64,000 bases of DNA from Pampus argenteus (Eukaryota; Chordata; Actinopteri; Scombriformes; Stromateidae). Both the position numbers and the translations under genes were made by a program. This document shows, in pieces, positions 12,715 through 28,051 of the stretch. The stretch spans positions 12,968,001 through 13,032,000 of the forward strand of contig CM072878.1 of the NCBI GenBank assembly GCA_036937835.1. Direction: 5' to 3'. The first letter of the stretch is position 1, and each line of letters opens with the position of its first letter. Below the pieces are notes generated by a model. It did no database searches. It worked only from the letters and a program-made list of their open reading frames with translations, and was not told the origin of the DNA.

Positions 12715-13098
12715 AGGCACTCTCCTCCCCACTTTAGATTTAATTCACACAGAACACGATTAGAGGATCCAATCAGTGGTGACATTGAGCCTGGCGCCCA
12801 GTGCAATGGGACACCGGGGAGACCTAATCATCCCGCCTGCTCCACTCTGTTGCGGCAAGCCAATCAAATCCCCTTCAGACGGAGCAGATGGTCGATATCA
12901 TCTTCTCCCTTTTCTAGGTGAGATTATCTCATCAGCGTCAGACCCCACGCGTGGATGTTTACTGTGACAGTGGCCTTTCTGCCATCTGGCTGTGGGATGG
13001 GATGCTGAGTTTCCTGTGGTGTCAAGCTACGTGAGACCGAGAATGAACAGGCAGAAACGGGCTCCAGGATGTCCCACTGCAAAATCATGTCATGTGTT

Positions 13099-13100
<2 letters not shown>

Positions 13101-13132
<32 letters not shown>
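13101..13132. repeat. (AT)n microsatellite
   Basis: Sixteen uninterrupted AT units in intergenic DNA. Confidence 0.95.
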
Positions 13133-13135
<3 letters not shown>

Positions 13136-16100
13136 CTTCAAAACCTTTAAAAGAAGAATCTAACAAAGGAGGGTGATAGAGGATGAATGACATGAACGGC
13201 ATGCTGACACAACTAGCCTTAAGTTAATCATTTCATTTACAGTGTAAATGTGATTGGATTTTTCTATTAAATAGCACTTCAACCGTTAATAAGCTCTCCA
13301 TCCAAAAACAACAAGTGATTTCTTCATTCTGCCCCAGAGTGCAATTCCTTCAACAAGAAGATTATTCCTTATGTAACAACACAATTTTCTCTCCTGTCCC
13401 ACCCTAAGATTACAGAGGTGGCTTATGCTCTGGTTAAGCAGGTCTGTCATAAGGAAGAAAATGAAGCAGAAGCTCTTCAGGAGATGATGTGCCTTGTGAC
13501 TGATTATAAACTCCTAGGAGGGATAGATAGAGATAGAGAGAAAGAGAGACAGTTGGCCAAGGTTGACATGATGGGCAATTTTCCTCCAAGGGCAGTGATC
13601 AAAATCACACATTATTACCGTCAGCCTTATCAGCATAAATGAAATCTGATGCTCCGCAATATTAAATCAGTGCCTTAAAATAGCAGCTTTTTGTAATATA
13701 CAAGAGTGACACATGTTTGTACACCTCTGGAACATACATACATACATACATACATACAGTATCTTCTCTGGCGCGGCGCCAAAGGAAAAGACTGGTTCTC
13801 CAGTGTGGTCTAATTAAAGCAATGTACGAGAACCACAAGTGTAATGGAAGCCATCTCTGAGGCACTGAAAACAGAGCAAGTTTTCCATGCTCAAAGAGAG
13901 GAACAGGTAACACGAGAGGAATAGGTCGCCACTTAAGGATGTCCTCGCGCCAAAGAGACGGCTCAGTGTTACACCTGTAGGCTCAGGTAATCAATGTTGT
14001 CTTCTGATCTCTTGAATTTCCTTGTTTTCGTACAACACTCGGCAGGCAGCCTGAGGACCTGGCATTTAAGAGTCAAGCTGCAGATCTCTAGACAGGAAGT
14101 ATTACATAGGTGTTAGTGAAAAATAAAAAAAAAGGTGACCGACGAGAATTTCAGTTCAAATCAAGCTCTTGCCAATGCCGCAGCTGTGTGAGCACGCACA
14201 TAATGCAGTGATACTGTGTATTGTGTTGCCAACTTTAACGATCGCTGAAAAGGAAACACGGCACATATGACAATATCCCTTTCCCAGAAGCAGGGATTAT
14301 TTGTGTTGTTCAAATATTGGCAGACGTGGAAATAAGCTGGGCAAAAGTCAAACGCTTTTTTTGCCAAGACTATTACAGGAACAATGCATTATCCCATTCA
14401 TGAGCGACGATTACTTTCCATTGCTTAAAAAAAGAAAAAGAAGAAGAAGTGAATGGGGCATGCTGGGGAATATGGAGACTAATCACTCCCCCGTGAATCT
14501 TGTAAGGCCTCAGGAGCACGACCCGCTGCCTGGCTCTGTTGCTGCAAGTGAATTGGAAACGTGGAACTTTATCCTCAACATACTGTATGTCAGCCTCCGT
14601 CAACATGACACTCTATTGTCTGCCTTACACACTTGCTACTCTTGCTATTACATCAAATTAAAAGTGTCTCGAAGCTGCAAAATCTTCCATTAAAGCATCT
14701 CGTCGTTAAATGGTGGCTGACCACGTGACCCGGCTGCACTTTTTCCGCATCTGTTACTACAGCATGATGCAAAGGTATGGTAAGAGGGGTGGTATAAAAA
14801 GATATAATCCTCAGTGGGAAAGAGTGGTAGCTTCAAGATCAGATTGGGCTTCATCACATTCAGAACACTGGAAGAGGGGTATATATAAAATGAAGTCTCA
14901 GCGGTCTGGTTCTTTTTTAGTCCTGGTTGTTTTGCATTAACAGGCACAGACTTGCAGCGAGGCAGCCTTGATGAGAAGCATCTCTCTACACTCTCTCTCA
15001 CTGGGGACAAGCATGTTTCCATTAGACCAGCTGGGCTCTAAACACATCGTCTCTCCTTCAGGAAAACAGACAGGGTTATGGTGGGTAACTGCTCTTTGAT
15101 TATCCTGGTCTCTGCTTCCCAGCTCCTCTCCTCACCATATGCAACCAGGAGTCATGTGATGGCAACAAAGAAAACACTCATTTACTGACCTCACTGCAGT
15201 GTCAACAGTAACAGGTGTGCAGAGGCTGGCAGAAATACTGTTTAAACTTAGTATAATCTATCCTGGAGAGGGATCCTTTCATTTAAATATGAAGCTGGCC
15301 AACTGTAGGCAATGAAAGAAAACCCATTACAAGAAAGTCTGTGACAGAAATCTGAGCACCTGAGATGCATGCTTTGGATAGGAAATATTTTGATTCCCAC
15401 ATTAGCTTGGTTTATTTGAGATTTCAAGTTTCATAGTTAATGATTATTTGTGAGGCAAATGTATTTGTACACAATAAAACAATGACATTAGATATAAATA
15501 TTATACAATTATACAATTATTTCTGTTTGATTTTTGCTTAACTGGAGCAAATGTTTTTTATGATAATGTGTGGGAGTATTAATCATATAGTCATAATTAC
15601 GATATTTTCTAATTTCCTATAATCTGAACTGGGAATTATATGTAAATGTTGAAAAGTGGAGGCCCAAGAACAAACCCTTGCAGAACTCCACATGATACAT
15701 ACATGTATTTGCAATATATGTACAGTAGATACAGTACAGTAGAAGTATTAATAAAGGTTCAATATTAGGATATATTGTGAGATAAGTAAAATAACAGCCT
15801 TTTTGGACATACACATGATTACAGCCACAATACAGTCAATAAGGTATTATATCTATGCCCATGTGACATAAAATGTATGTCTTTGTGTATTTGTGTGTGG
15901 AGACTATGACAGAGTGCCGCCTCAGGCACCTGAAACTTTTGCGCGTTGATTCGTGTTGTCCGAGAATGTTCTAGTAGTTTGAGTAGTAGTCTGAGTGGTG
16001 TGAGAGGTCTATCTGCTCATTTGCCCAGCTGCCAACCACAACAAAACTGGTAGATCAATAGATGCTTGTCAGTAATGCTGGAGGTCATCAATGGAAACAC

Positions 16101-19100
16101 GAAAACACATTTATGTAATCAAGCGACGGGGAGATGTGAGGGTAAAAAAACAAAAAAAACAAAAAAACAAAACAATGTTTAGGTCTGCCTAAAAACTAAA
16201 ACCCAGTGGCATAAAGTAAATAATCAAATTCAACTGTCAGAACCAAACTACCTGCTTAAATATTCATCGATGAGGACGTTTACCAGATTTGGATATCAAG
16301 GGCTAGTTTGATTTGCCTCACTGCAGCTGTTCCACATGCTGACTTTGCCCCAGAGGAACTTCCTCTCCAGCAATGAACGTGGAGATATTACATTTCACCT
16401 TCTTTGGCTGTCCCGGGTTTTAAAATAGTCCAAATGTTCCGAATCATGCTGTAAACAACACACCCGCCCCACCTCTAAGAAATCTGCAGGCTGATACAGT
16501 GTCTTGTGAATGTTGAAACCTGTAATCCTACTGGCTATTACTGATATATAATTATGGCCTCTGTTACTGTTCATTACTGTATACGGTGCTTCAGGTCTGT
16601 GTTTTTCCCATGAGAAGTCATTATTTGATCACTAACTAAACTAAACATAACTAAAGTCAGGAGGCGATCTCAAATGCTAACTCACCTGTTTATCTTACTA
16701 AAACAAAATAGAGCAAAAGAGACAAATGACTGTAGAAACCTTTTTTCCCATTTAAGTGTGTTGCATCTGTGTCAGGAAAGAGTACACAGAAAACCACCCA
16801 CCCCTTCACCAGTTTGATTAAATATTCCGTCATCTGCTTGTTTTATGTGGGGCCTTAATCACAAATATTTGCTTTGATATTGTGACGCCTGCTTATTCAC
16901 ACGCACCGTTTCAGTCTGCATGCATGAAACAACACAAGCAAAGCAAACAGATCTCCTCTCAGTCAGGCTCTGCTGTGTGATTTTGTGGTGGAAGCTTGCC
17001 ACCGGTGCGTCAGAGTTTAATTACGACATGCTTTAATCCGGGCTCGACTATCAAATCACTAATCTGTCCAAGTATCACCTTCAGCACCCACAAGAGAAGG
17101 TCTAATGTTTTAACGGAGGGATTGTTTCAACACAGACAAGAGAAGCTAAGCTTAAAGTGTATTGGATTGTAAGGGTGTAATACTAGAATGCTGTGTTTTC
17201 AATTATTTCAGTAGGCAACTTTAAACTGTTTACAAAGAGCAGTAAGAGTCTGGGGATATCGGATAGAAACACACCATCCTCTAAAGCTACCAAGGTTAAA
17301 AAATAAATAAATAAAAAAATCTTCTCATTATCCAAGATGGTGCTACTCATGCTCCAAGATGCCCTTTAGTGCTTCTCTTCAAAGCTTAATCCAGCTTTAC
17401 CCTTATATTTGATACACAGCGCTGTGACCTTGCATCTGATGCCATGCGAGAGCTGCATCATATCTGTAATCCCATGTTGCCAACTAGGTTAAGAAGTCTG
17501 AGGAGCTTTAAAATACAACAGTAGACATTCCCAAGCCTTTTTATTCCCAAAAGGTCGCAGCAAAACGTAATTATGTAATTGCCTCATCCCGTACGAGAGA
17601 CGTTTTTCTTTCCTGCAGGAGATTTATTCACGGACACGCATCTGCTTTGTTGCACGATCCTTTGAATCCAGAGAGCACAGCACTCCCCTCAAGGCTTTCG
17701 ACAGAAATAGGTACATTTACATCCAACATTGCAGAAGTACACGTCAGGTTACACAACTGATCAAATCCATAACATTTTATCATATCAAAAAGTGCTTATA
17801 TTCAATTGAGCTCACTGTTGTTAACAAGATATGTGATGTATCTTCTGTATTTGACATGTTAAATTAGAAATTTCTCAGACAAATGAGTCAATAAATGTTC
17901 ATTTATCTCATATCTTAAGACTTTTGCAACTTTGAAAAATGATATATTTTAAATTAAATTTTCTGTTCTTTTTTTCTGAACAATCAAAACTCATTACTGG
18001 CAAGATGCAAATTTTAGCCGAGTGCACATAGTCACGTAAATATCTGTCTGTCGCTGAATTTAAACTGTATTTGAAATTATGGCTCAAACGACAAAAATAT
18101 TGGTATTTATTGTCGCACCACTAAAGGCAATTGTGGAGTGTTGCTATGGATATTTATTTATTTTCTTTTATTTTCTTTTATTTATTTTAATTTATTTTCA
18201 CTTTCACATTTTAATTTCACCTCTTTTTTCCAATTGTATAAAAGATAGGATGGCTCAACATATTTCAGACAACAGAGTAGGGTTGAAACATTTTCTCTTG
18301 TGATTGAGATGCTACAATATGCATATGTTTGCATCTATGTGTGGAGATCAAACACCCAATTATGACTGTAACGAGGTTACTTGACCCGTCACGTCTCTCC
18401 GAGTCCATGTCAACACTCATTACCCCTCCCTCCACCTCTGCAATAGGACCCCATCTACTGTCCAGCATGTTGCGTAAGGTTGTACAGTGTCAGCCCAGGG
18501 CCTAGGAAGATGAGGTTCCATAAAGTCTCTTTTACCCTCCTCAGAAGAGAGACCCTATTCTAAATTCCCACCGCGGGGCACCCTGCATCATCCCTGTAGA
18601 GAAGACTCTGTTATACAAAAGTCATATGCTGCTTTCAGGTCAGGAAACACTGATGGCCACGTTTTTCTTGGCAACAGAGAGAGAGACGGAGGGGCCAGGG
18701 ATAAATATTCCGAGAAAGGGTTGAGGGATGATATCCCATTTTGTCCACTTCAAATATCACAATGCATAATTATTATAACTGGCACGTCACAGTCGTCAGC
18801 GGGATGACTGAATGCAAACATTGTGCGTTTGTGGCACTCATTGGGTGGCTGTGTGGAAAACACTGTTACTGGATTTCCAACTCCAGGACGTAGGCGGGTC
18901 AGGAGATCGTGAGATCTGGCGTAAGATTAAGGAAACAATTCCAAACTGGAGCACACATACTTACGATGTCTTGTCTGGTACACTTCTGTCTATCTGTAGG
19001 TCTCTTGGGGCACAGCAGAGTTCCCAAACTTTATTTCACTGAGCAAAAATAGGCATGAATAGTGCTCGTTTGTTAGATGAGGCCTGCCTGAGGAAGAAAA

Positions 19101-20900
19101 AAAAAAAAAAAAGTTAACGCCGACAGGAAGAAATGTACAGAGCCCAGAAACTGCTTGACTAGCCATTTCATAATTAATACATCATAGATTGTGTGATAAC
19201 TAATGGATAACTAGCCATCATCATTGCTCTTTTTCTCATGCACCTGTTTAAAAAACTGGCCAGGGGGAAAACGGTCGGGAGTGAGAGAAATGTAGGATTA
19301 TACAGTGTTTATATCCAGATGTCTACAATGTAAATACTTACGTTACTGTGTATGACCTAATTTATATATGTGGGGTTAGGTACATATATTCACATGTAAG
19401 TGTATTTTTCTTTAATTCAAAAATAGTGGGGGAAAAGTAGTACATTTTCAATAAGGCAGAAAAGATTAACTATATAAATATATATAAATATAACATCTAC
19501 AATAAACTAACCACGTTTGAGGAATGGGGCACTATGGTGTTATAATAATAAAAATTAGTTTGTAGTTAAAAACAATGCAGTACGTCCCCAAAAAAAAAAA
19601 AAAAAAAAATGCTGAATAAATAATATAAAGTACTGGGCAGATTTAAATTTTGACATGATGATGGTTTTAGATATTAAATAAATTAATAAATAAATCTAAT
19701 ATGAGTTTCTAATATGTCCATTTACAGTTCAGCGTGACTGATTCACTTCTGCATCACAGTCCACACTGAATTGAGCCGGGACAGTGATTCAACTGGATGT
19801 TTGTTATTTTCCTCACATGACGATCTTTTGAGCAGCATTATGTAAGTTAGGTCTCATCAAAGGCCTCCTTTCCTTGGCTGCACAACACAGGATCACTTGC
19901 CTGCAGTACACTGGCTTTGAGTTTCCTCATCCTGGCATGAAGTCATCAGTCGTTGACATACACACTGTGTAGTGTAGTAGTCTGCTCAAAGTGAGCTTTT
20001 GTTATCCTCTGTTTACTTTCACAGCAAAAAAAAAAAAAAAAAAAAGCACTCAGAAAGAGCCATCAAAATGAATTCTTCTTTCTATTCATCACACATCATG
20101 AATTGCTGTGATGTGTGTGTGTGTGTTCAGCTTCTGTGCACTTACATAAGTATGTTTACACAAATAGAAACTGAAATATTACGAGCAACAGGCATAAAAA
20201 GCACATTAGATTTGAATACTGAAAGCTATCAAAAACCTTAACCCTCGATCAAAATTCATAGACAAATAGTCCCCGAAACAGAATTGCAGGTGACATGATA
20301 ACTCGGGTTCCACTCAGCAAAGTACATTTAAGTTATACGACACTGGGTGTACGTGCCGAGGCCAGGTGTACCATTTCCATCTTTGTCTTCAATCAAACTT
20401 TCATCACATTATACCTTCGTTACAGTATCACATGCAGGAGGATGGAAAACATAAGTCTTGCCTACATGCGTCTGTGGAGAAAAATGAACATTAGATACTG
20501 CTGCGAGTGGAAACCCAAAGACGTGGCTTCCTTTATCAGCTGGATCAGTCAGCTCCAGTACCTCTCGTCGCAATTAAGAGCATGTGGTTTCAGGTATAAG
20601 AGTCTTAAGTGGGACTGTTAGTGACATGGAAGTAGGAATTAAATGGGTTAAGGACATACAGCAATTAGTTAGGCTGTCTCTTACTACTAATACTGTCAGA
20701 TTTCCTTACTCTGTCTGTGGCACTGACTGTAGGCTTAAGTAGTTTTAAGCATGCGCCACTTAAACATGAGCACTGTTGCATATATCAAGGACTATTATCA
20801 GCTGTCGATAAATATGCTTTTGTTGTGTTTTACAGGAGCATGTGGAAACATTGTCCATGTTCATCATAATAAAAGGAACATGTCACCCAGTACAACAGTG

Positions 20901-22976
20901 AGGCTTACTGATGATTTTTAACATTTATGGTGAACGATGGAGGTCGATGGCACAGAGGAGTAAGACACAGGCAATATTTGGTTTTTTTAAGGCGTGTACT
21001 ATTGCTAAAGCTACATGCGATCATGAAATAAAAGCTATAAACGGTCATACTGAACAATAAAGCCTTTATTTTTTTGTCTTTCCATAGTTCAAGTTTGTCA
21101 GTCCCACCCAATGAAAAGGTGGCAAATAGAGTGAAGGAGTAAGAGGTAGAGCAAGTGTTCCATTCTCATTGTGATCAGCGTAAAAATTCATTTTTACACA
21201 TCAAAGGGAAATGCCATTGAAAGAAGGCCGACTTAAGAAAAAAAATAAAGACAAAAAAACAAAAACAAACAGCAGCTTCTTTGTGGTGTTTTTTAGCTTT
21301 CCCTTATTATTCACAATCATAAATACTCCTAACTTGCAGACTTTTGATAAAGGTCGCACTACAGTGTAAACCAGATTGGCAAGGCATAGGTGCTAACCAT
21401 GAACACGGGCATAGCATTCATCCTCACTGTAGACACCATCGCCATTACAACCACCACTTTCATCATCATCATCATCATCATCAGTATCAGTCTCTGAACA
21501 CTTGGAGTGGGGAAACTGCCACATGGCAAAGGCCTCTTGCTGTGTTGTCCAAGGCGAAGAGGCTCTGCATAGTATGGCCAAAGAAGAGTTAATGGCTGCC
21601 CACCAAGGACTGAACAGAGGCTCGAGGTCTGGCACTCAATGAAAGTATGACCTCAAGAAAAAAAAAAAAAAAAAAGAAGAGGGGGGAAGGGGTGTCACCA
21701 CATGAAGGAGAGCACAGAAACCTGAGCAGTGGAGCTTGACAGCACATCAATCCAAAATAGGTGTACGATAGTCAGCTGGCCCTGTGAGAATGTGTGTGTG
21801 TGTCACGCTGCATTAAAACTAATCCCAACCACTATACCAAAACTTATCTACACTGCCAGGTTATAACAGTGCCATGTTACATTAAAAAGGAGTAGGTTTT
21901 ATTTTTTTTCTCTTCAACACATAAATTATTTCCCCCTAACATACTGTCTGTGTATGTATAGCATAATAAATTCTCTGGAAAAAAAGGAAAATAAGTGCCA
22001 TATGAAAAGACTATGCTCCAAAATTGAGAAAGGTAAGCAAAGTTTAAATGCAAAAAAAAAAAAAAAACAACAACAAAAAAACAAAACAATTAATGCAATA
22101 ATTCATGAGAAGAATTTGCAAAATGGCACACAGAAAGAGAAGCTGTGAGCTTGATTAGGCAACCCCTGAATACTTTCAGGTAGGATCAATGGCAGCATTG
22201 GAGACGACTCTTTCATACCCGAATGAAAAGAACAGTACGCCGGGTTCACGGCATAAAGAGCCCAACTCAGATCACTACAGGTTCAGATGATATGGTACGC
22301 CTCACATTCCTCCCCTCACACCACAGAGAGATCTAGGAATGATTTGCAGTTCCTCCTGTCCAGAATGTGACCTTTTGACATTTCTCACATGTTTTGTCTC
22401 GGCCCTGAAAGCCTCCCGCAGCACACCGTGTGACAACTGCAGCCCCCTGCACTGAACAATCACCTCAGGGGCAGAGCCAGGTCAAACTGTTGACCCGATG
22501 CAATCTGACAAATAAGGCTCTTGTCCGGTAAAATTCACACTTGTCGACAATATACAGTATCAAAACTCTGTATAATGAGAAAACATACAAACGCATATGC
22601 AAATATAGCTTTCAATAAACAACAGCAATAACAACAACAACAACATACACAATAAAGGTTGGTTTTGCAGATGAAATTCAAAAGTATTCATACAATATGT
22701 GTCACAAAGAAACAATGGCTGGCTCTGTCCATTCTGAAGAGAGAAATGAGAGGGGTGATGCGGGCAAAAAAAAAAAAAAAAAAGTATGGACAAGGGGAAA
22801 AAAAAAAAAACAACAAATCAAGTTCAGTTCATATTTGTCATGTTGGATAACTGCGCACACAAAAAGCTTGGAGGAGTGAATTAAACCTCTCCAGTTGGTT
22901 TTATGAGTTCATATAACTGCCACTCTCCCAATCCAGTGCTTGCTGGGCTGATGTCAGTCTTTGGGTCACCCCCTGA

Positions 22977-23014
<38 letters not shown>

Positions 23015-23148
23015 CATGAGAGTCTGTCATTCCAGTGAGTTTAAAAAAAAAAAGAAAAAAAAAAAAAGAAAGAAAAAGGTAGGCCATTGGTTCATTTACT
23101 GAGAGGTCCCGCCTACCCTGACGGGGTGGAGTCCGGAGGGACTGACCA
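20901..23148 (-). other. map2k6: Region downstream of map2k6, probable 3' UTR
   Basis: No exon is visible. Several A-runs on the plus strand are T-runs on the transcribed strand. AATAAA on the minus strand appears near 21064-21069 (plus TTTATT), which would give a long 3' UTR if used. A GT repeat (22979-23011) and a CAT trinucleotide run (about 21451-21482) lie inside. The true end of the transcript cannot be fixed from sequence. Confidence 0.35.
22979..23011. repeat. (GT)n microsatellite
   Basis: About 16 GT units just downstream of the map2k6 stop, so it probably lies in its 3' UTR as CA on the mRNA. Confidence 0.95.
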
Positions 23149-24197
23149 TCAGTCATCCAGGATGACCTTGACAAAACTGGCCACGTCTGTCTCTTTGGAG
23201 TCGTGCAAGGTGAAAAATGGATGTTGCTGCGTCAGAAGGAGGAAATGTATGATTAGAAATATGATTTTTTTTAAATTAAATGTCCTGTGTTGTTATTTAC
23301 TTGTGACACATACAAAGTCACGGTCTTGTTGAGTTAATTTGGGTAAGCCTGGCCTCTTGTGGACAAAAGCAAAAAACAGAGTGCATCGAACATTTCAGCA
23401 GGGATGTTGATGGTAACAAAACTATAACAAAACAGCCTAAAATATGTGTTGATGTGTTAGAGGAGGAGAGAAACTGTAAAAAAAAACTACTAACCATTAA
23501 TTCTGTATAAGCTGGTCTCTCGTTTGGCTTCTTTCTTAAGCTATAAAGACAAAGAAGAGATGAATGCAAGCTTAATCTCCAAAACCATAATTTATATGCA
23601 TTATATTATAACAAAATATATTAAAAAAAAATCACATCTGAAATAGTCATATCCCAGCAGCTCCTTGATGTGCCCTTGTGCAAGACATTGAACTCTTTCA
23701 GTAAATGGAGAACATACACTGACCCCTGCTGGGCTTTGTGCTGCTTCTATTTTCAGAAAAGAAGATGGATAAGATGAGAGAACTTATCCTCCTTACATCT
23801 ATCAGTGAGTGTGAGGCTTACCACTGGGAGATGAAGTCTACAAACTCTGGGGAGAAACGATCGGCGGGCAGCTGTGGAGATGGCTCGTCCACCACCTGTT
23901 TGAGCTGCTGGAACGGGGTGCCCCAGGAGTCGTAGGGGAATTTCAAAATTGCCAGCTCAATCTAGGAGACAGAAGATAGACGATTTTTACAAGGACGATA
24001 ACAAGCTTCAGCTGAATTTCATGATGGCATGTTATGATTCTGGTCATGTTTCTGAATGCAAGGCGAGTGATAATATCAACAGTTTTGATAATTCAGACAA
24101 TGATTTACTCTTCTGTAAAAACTTCTCTATGTTTTATAACTTCATGCCCCCAAAGTATAAATGAATAAATCTAAATTATTTCGATCTGTAAGCCATG

Positions 24198-24240
<43 letters not shown>

Positions 24241-27200
24241 TAAGGATGACATAAACTACTAAAATCTGCCACCAACATGGCATAGGTATCAAAATTGGTC
24301 ACCATGACTCAGCAGGAGTGGTGGGCTTTTTGGAAACTTTGGAAAGTTACCTGTAATTGTCATACATAACACAAGTGTGTCACCTGACATAATGTACTGT
24401 CTTGACAGGGCAGACTGACGCGGACTTGTACACTACTGTATAATCATTCATGTCATTCATTGTTCTAACTGTGAGTATAGCAAATAACCATATTTTGATA
24501 TCCAACCATACTCACCATCGTGATACCAAGACTCCATATGTCTGACTTCACGCTGTAGCCCTTCTGGTTGAGATCAGGGTTGATCCGCTCAGGCTGAAAA
24601 AAGAAATGATTAGCAAATGCTAAGTACCACAACTATCTGAAAATGATCCGAACAATTATAAACGATAATAATAATTATTCTGAACTTTTAATAAAACGGG
24701 TATAAGTATTACTGAGTAATGCACAAATGAACTGGTTTTGTGAGTCCACATTCCAAGCAGGATGTTTGAAAGCTTCTGTGTTATGGTTCGTTATAGAGCT
24801 CAGACACTGATGCATGCCAGACCTTACTGAACATCACAATACATCAGTACCTTTCTAAAGAATCCTTTCCTAAATCTCAACCAAGCGTTTACCGGGAAAT
24901 CTCTACCCTGATCCTTTGTGGTGCCTACTTACTGCCATGTAGGGTTTGCAGCCTGCATCCATTGTTTTGGCTACAGAGTCCACCAGGTGGCCACTGATGC
25001 CAAAGTCGCACATTTTCACTTGGCCCTGAGTGTTGATCAGAACATTGGAGGGCTTCACATCTGCAGAGGGGGCATTGTTGGGAGAGTGATGAGAGAGAAA
25101 ATAGCAAACCAACAATCGCAGACACCAAACTGAAAAAAACGCTGCACACCGCTGTGCTCTTCCAATTACCTCTGTGTATCACTGAAAGTTTTCTATGCAG
25201 ATGCTCTAATGCCTTGACAATCTGTAAACAGAGAGAGAATAATGGAAAAGATTTCTTTATCAGGAAAAATAAGAACTGTGTCTTGGTGATTACAATAAGT
25301 ACATGTACAGTAATAAAAACAATATTTAGACATATAACCAACATTGATATTTTTGGTGGTATGTTCCCTGGATTCTCACTTATCTCCATGATGCAAAAAA
25401 TATTAAAGTAACAAGCAAACTCAGCCTCAGAGTACAGAAAACTTGAGTGGAAACTACTACTATCAACTACTATTTACATGGTTTTAAAAGGAGTTATATA
25501 AAAACATACTACCCACCAGCCCATCTCTTTCATCCAGAGCATCTCTGCTATAGTGCTGCAACCTCACTAAGGTGACTCCAGAAAGTCACTGCACCTGGAT
25601 CTTTGCACATAACTCTCCCTAAAACTGTTGTTATTCTCATCTCACTCTTGGAAAGAAGGTAACTACACATATTTTCCTAAGATTCCTTTTTATATAGAGC
25701 AGCGACGATTAGCCGATTTGAAAATTAATCGGCAACTAGTTTGATAATCAAAGAATTGTTCTAGACATTCTTTAAGGGAAAAAAAAATATATCAAGAACT
25801 ATGTGGTTCTCAAATGTGATGATTTTAAGCGCATAGCAACACTAATATTATATTGTAAGATATGGTACGGGACTTACTGCTACTGTGATCTTGCCCAAGA
25901 TGTCCTCTGGGATGGTCTTGCCTTTCTCAATAACTTTCTTATAGAACTTATCAAGAGAGGTGTCCATCAGCTCCATACAGATCCAAACATCCCCCTAAAA
26001 GTAAAATGACGGCCACAAATAAGAAAAAAAATTGATCAGACACTCTATATAAAAAACACAGGAAGGTGGTCATACAAGTGATAAATGAGTGAGATTTAAA
26101 CAATGGTTTCACCTCTCTGAAGAGGGCGCCATAGAAGGTCACAGTGAAGAAACAATCGACGGTCCTCATAGAAATATCCAGGTCCATCAGAAGCCTTTTC
26201 TGCTCCAGAGTATTGACTGTGGCACGAATCCTCTGCAGATACAAACATCACAGGTTGGGCTACCAGTTGCTTCACAAGTCACCTTAAATCAACAGTGTCT
26301 CCCCCCTCACCCCCACCCCCACCCTTCTGTAAACACCGATCCAATAAATCTGATCTGAATGTTTGCAGGTTGAATACATCTACTGTATGGCTCACAGTGC
26401 TATTTTAAAAACAGAAATGCCAAATCACATAACCCGAGTAGTGGCTTCCCAGCCTACCTTGACAGCCATGATAACGCCACTGGGCACATGTATCATCTTG
26501 TCTACCACTCCGTACGCTCCCCTCCCCAGCTCTGCAATCTGCTCCAAGTCATCTGCCTTCACCACAAAGTTCTGGACAACGGGGGACAGACGTTACATTA
26601 ATGTATGTATTCAGATCAACAACAACAACACAAAAAAATAAATAAAATAGAACAACACGTCTCAGAGGAATATATAGCCAACTTTACCTGATCTCCAATT
26701 GTGACGCAAACTTTACAGTCAAGATCTCGAGGGGGCCTGCAGGGTAGAAACAACGTTATACTGAGCCAAAACCACAGTGTGCAGTCAGTTTTAATACCAC
26801 AATGCTTTTTCATACAATATTACAACATGTGCTTGTTTATTAAAAGGGATTTATAAGACTAATAAGCAAACCTTGATTTATATAGTAAACGGATACCTTA
26901 CATTTGTCTTTGCAGAATTGTGACCAATGTGTACTAAGCAGGACATTTTATGCACAACAACTTATTGTTATTTACTGGCCTATTGTAAAACAACAACAAC
27001 AACAACAGAAAAGAGCCTTACGCTGCTGCTGCTGGTGCGGGCTGTGCAAACACTTCTTTGGCCAGCTTCAGCCCTGGGTTCTTCTTCTTCCCTGTAAGAC
27101 AAGAAATTAGAAAGCCATCTCAGCTCATGGTATATCTACAGCGATCAATACAGCCATATTTAGCAGCACACACGACCACAAGCTAGTATGATTAACAGTG

Positions 27201-28002
27201 TTTTGTAGAAACATTAAGGCAAATGGATTTACTAAAAGGTGCCACTTGCAGGATAAATCTACAAGACAACATTTGCCACATTACTTTGAGTTTAAGTTGT
27301 AATTCACATCACTTAGTGCTCAACTATATTGACTTTGCTTGTTTTCATATGTCCACTTGAGCATATTAATAGTTGGTTTCATTCTATTCTGGTAGTAGGG
27401 AGTGTTTTCATGGTCACAATCAATTTGCAGTTGCCTCTGCAGACACAAACTATAGCAAATGATCTGTTATCTAACTAGAGATTAGGTGTCCTCAAACTTG
27501 AGGCACTGCAATAGAGAGAAGGTGGACTAAATGACTAATCGACATCGGTATGATGACTCAAATGGAGAGAGGAAGGGGGGAATGCAAGGGAATCAAGCTG
27601 CTCTTCCTGTCATGATTAGTTTTCTCCCGTATGATCACAACAAATCAACCCTTTTTTTTTATTGTGACATTATTCTTATCTTTTTGTTTTCCTTTTTCAA
27701 ATATGTGAAAGAGCACAGTGCTGTAAAACTGTGCAGCTCTGGCTGGGACCTTTTCTGTGTTAAATCAGTGACAGCAGTCCATTCATAAACACATTTTACC
27801 AGCAGCTTCTGGTACTTCCCACAAGGGGCTGAGAGTCTCTGCCAGAATGACACAGCTACCGGGCCTACGAGCAACAAAACATCTCAACTCAACTTTTCTC
27901 AACACGGACACTGGTTCGGCATGTCTGCTCTTGTTGCAAGGTCGACGGGGAAAAACAAAAAACAAAAAAACAGAACACTTTTCTTGACCTTTATACGCAT
28001 GC

Positions 28003-28051
<49 letters not shown>

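Larger units (their letters stand above)
6776..20900. other. Gene-poor interval between kcnj2 and map2k6
   Basis: About 14 kb in which I find no credible exon on either strand; the open frames are short, low-complexity and lack splice partners. It holds one clear LINE tail (8150-8376), several microsatellites and poly(A) runs. In mammals the DNA flanking KCNJ2 is a regulatory desert containing SOX9-domain enhancers, so conserved non-coding elements may be present, but I cannot detect conservation from one sequence. Confidence 0.6.

Noticed and set aside
14780..14895. TATA-like words (ggtataaaaag, tatatataaaatg) in the kcnj2-map2k6 interval
   Set aside because: No gene follows on either strand, and AT-rich DNA yields such words by chance.
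15640..15705. Phrase ggaggcccaagaacaaacccttgcagaactccaca resembling a dispersed fish repeat
   Set aside because: Too short and isolated to place in a family or to define ends.
21344..21635. His-rich and Asp-rich frames on both strands
   Set aside because: Caused by the CAT/ATG trinucleotide run; no splice or homology support.
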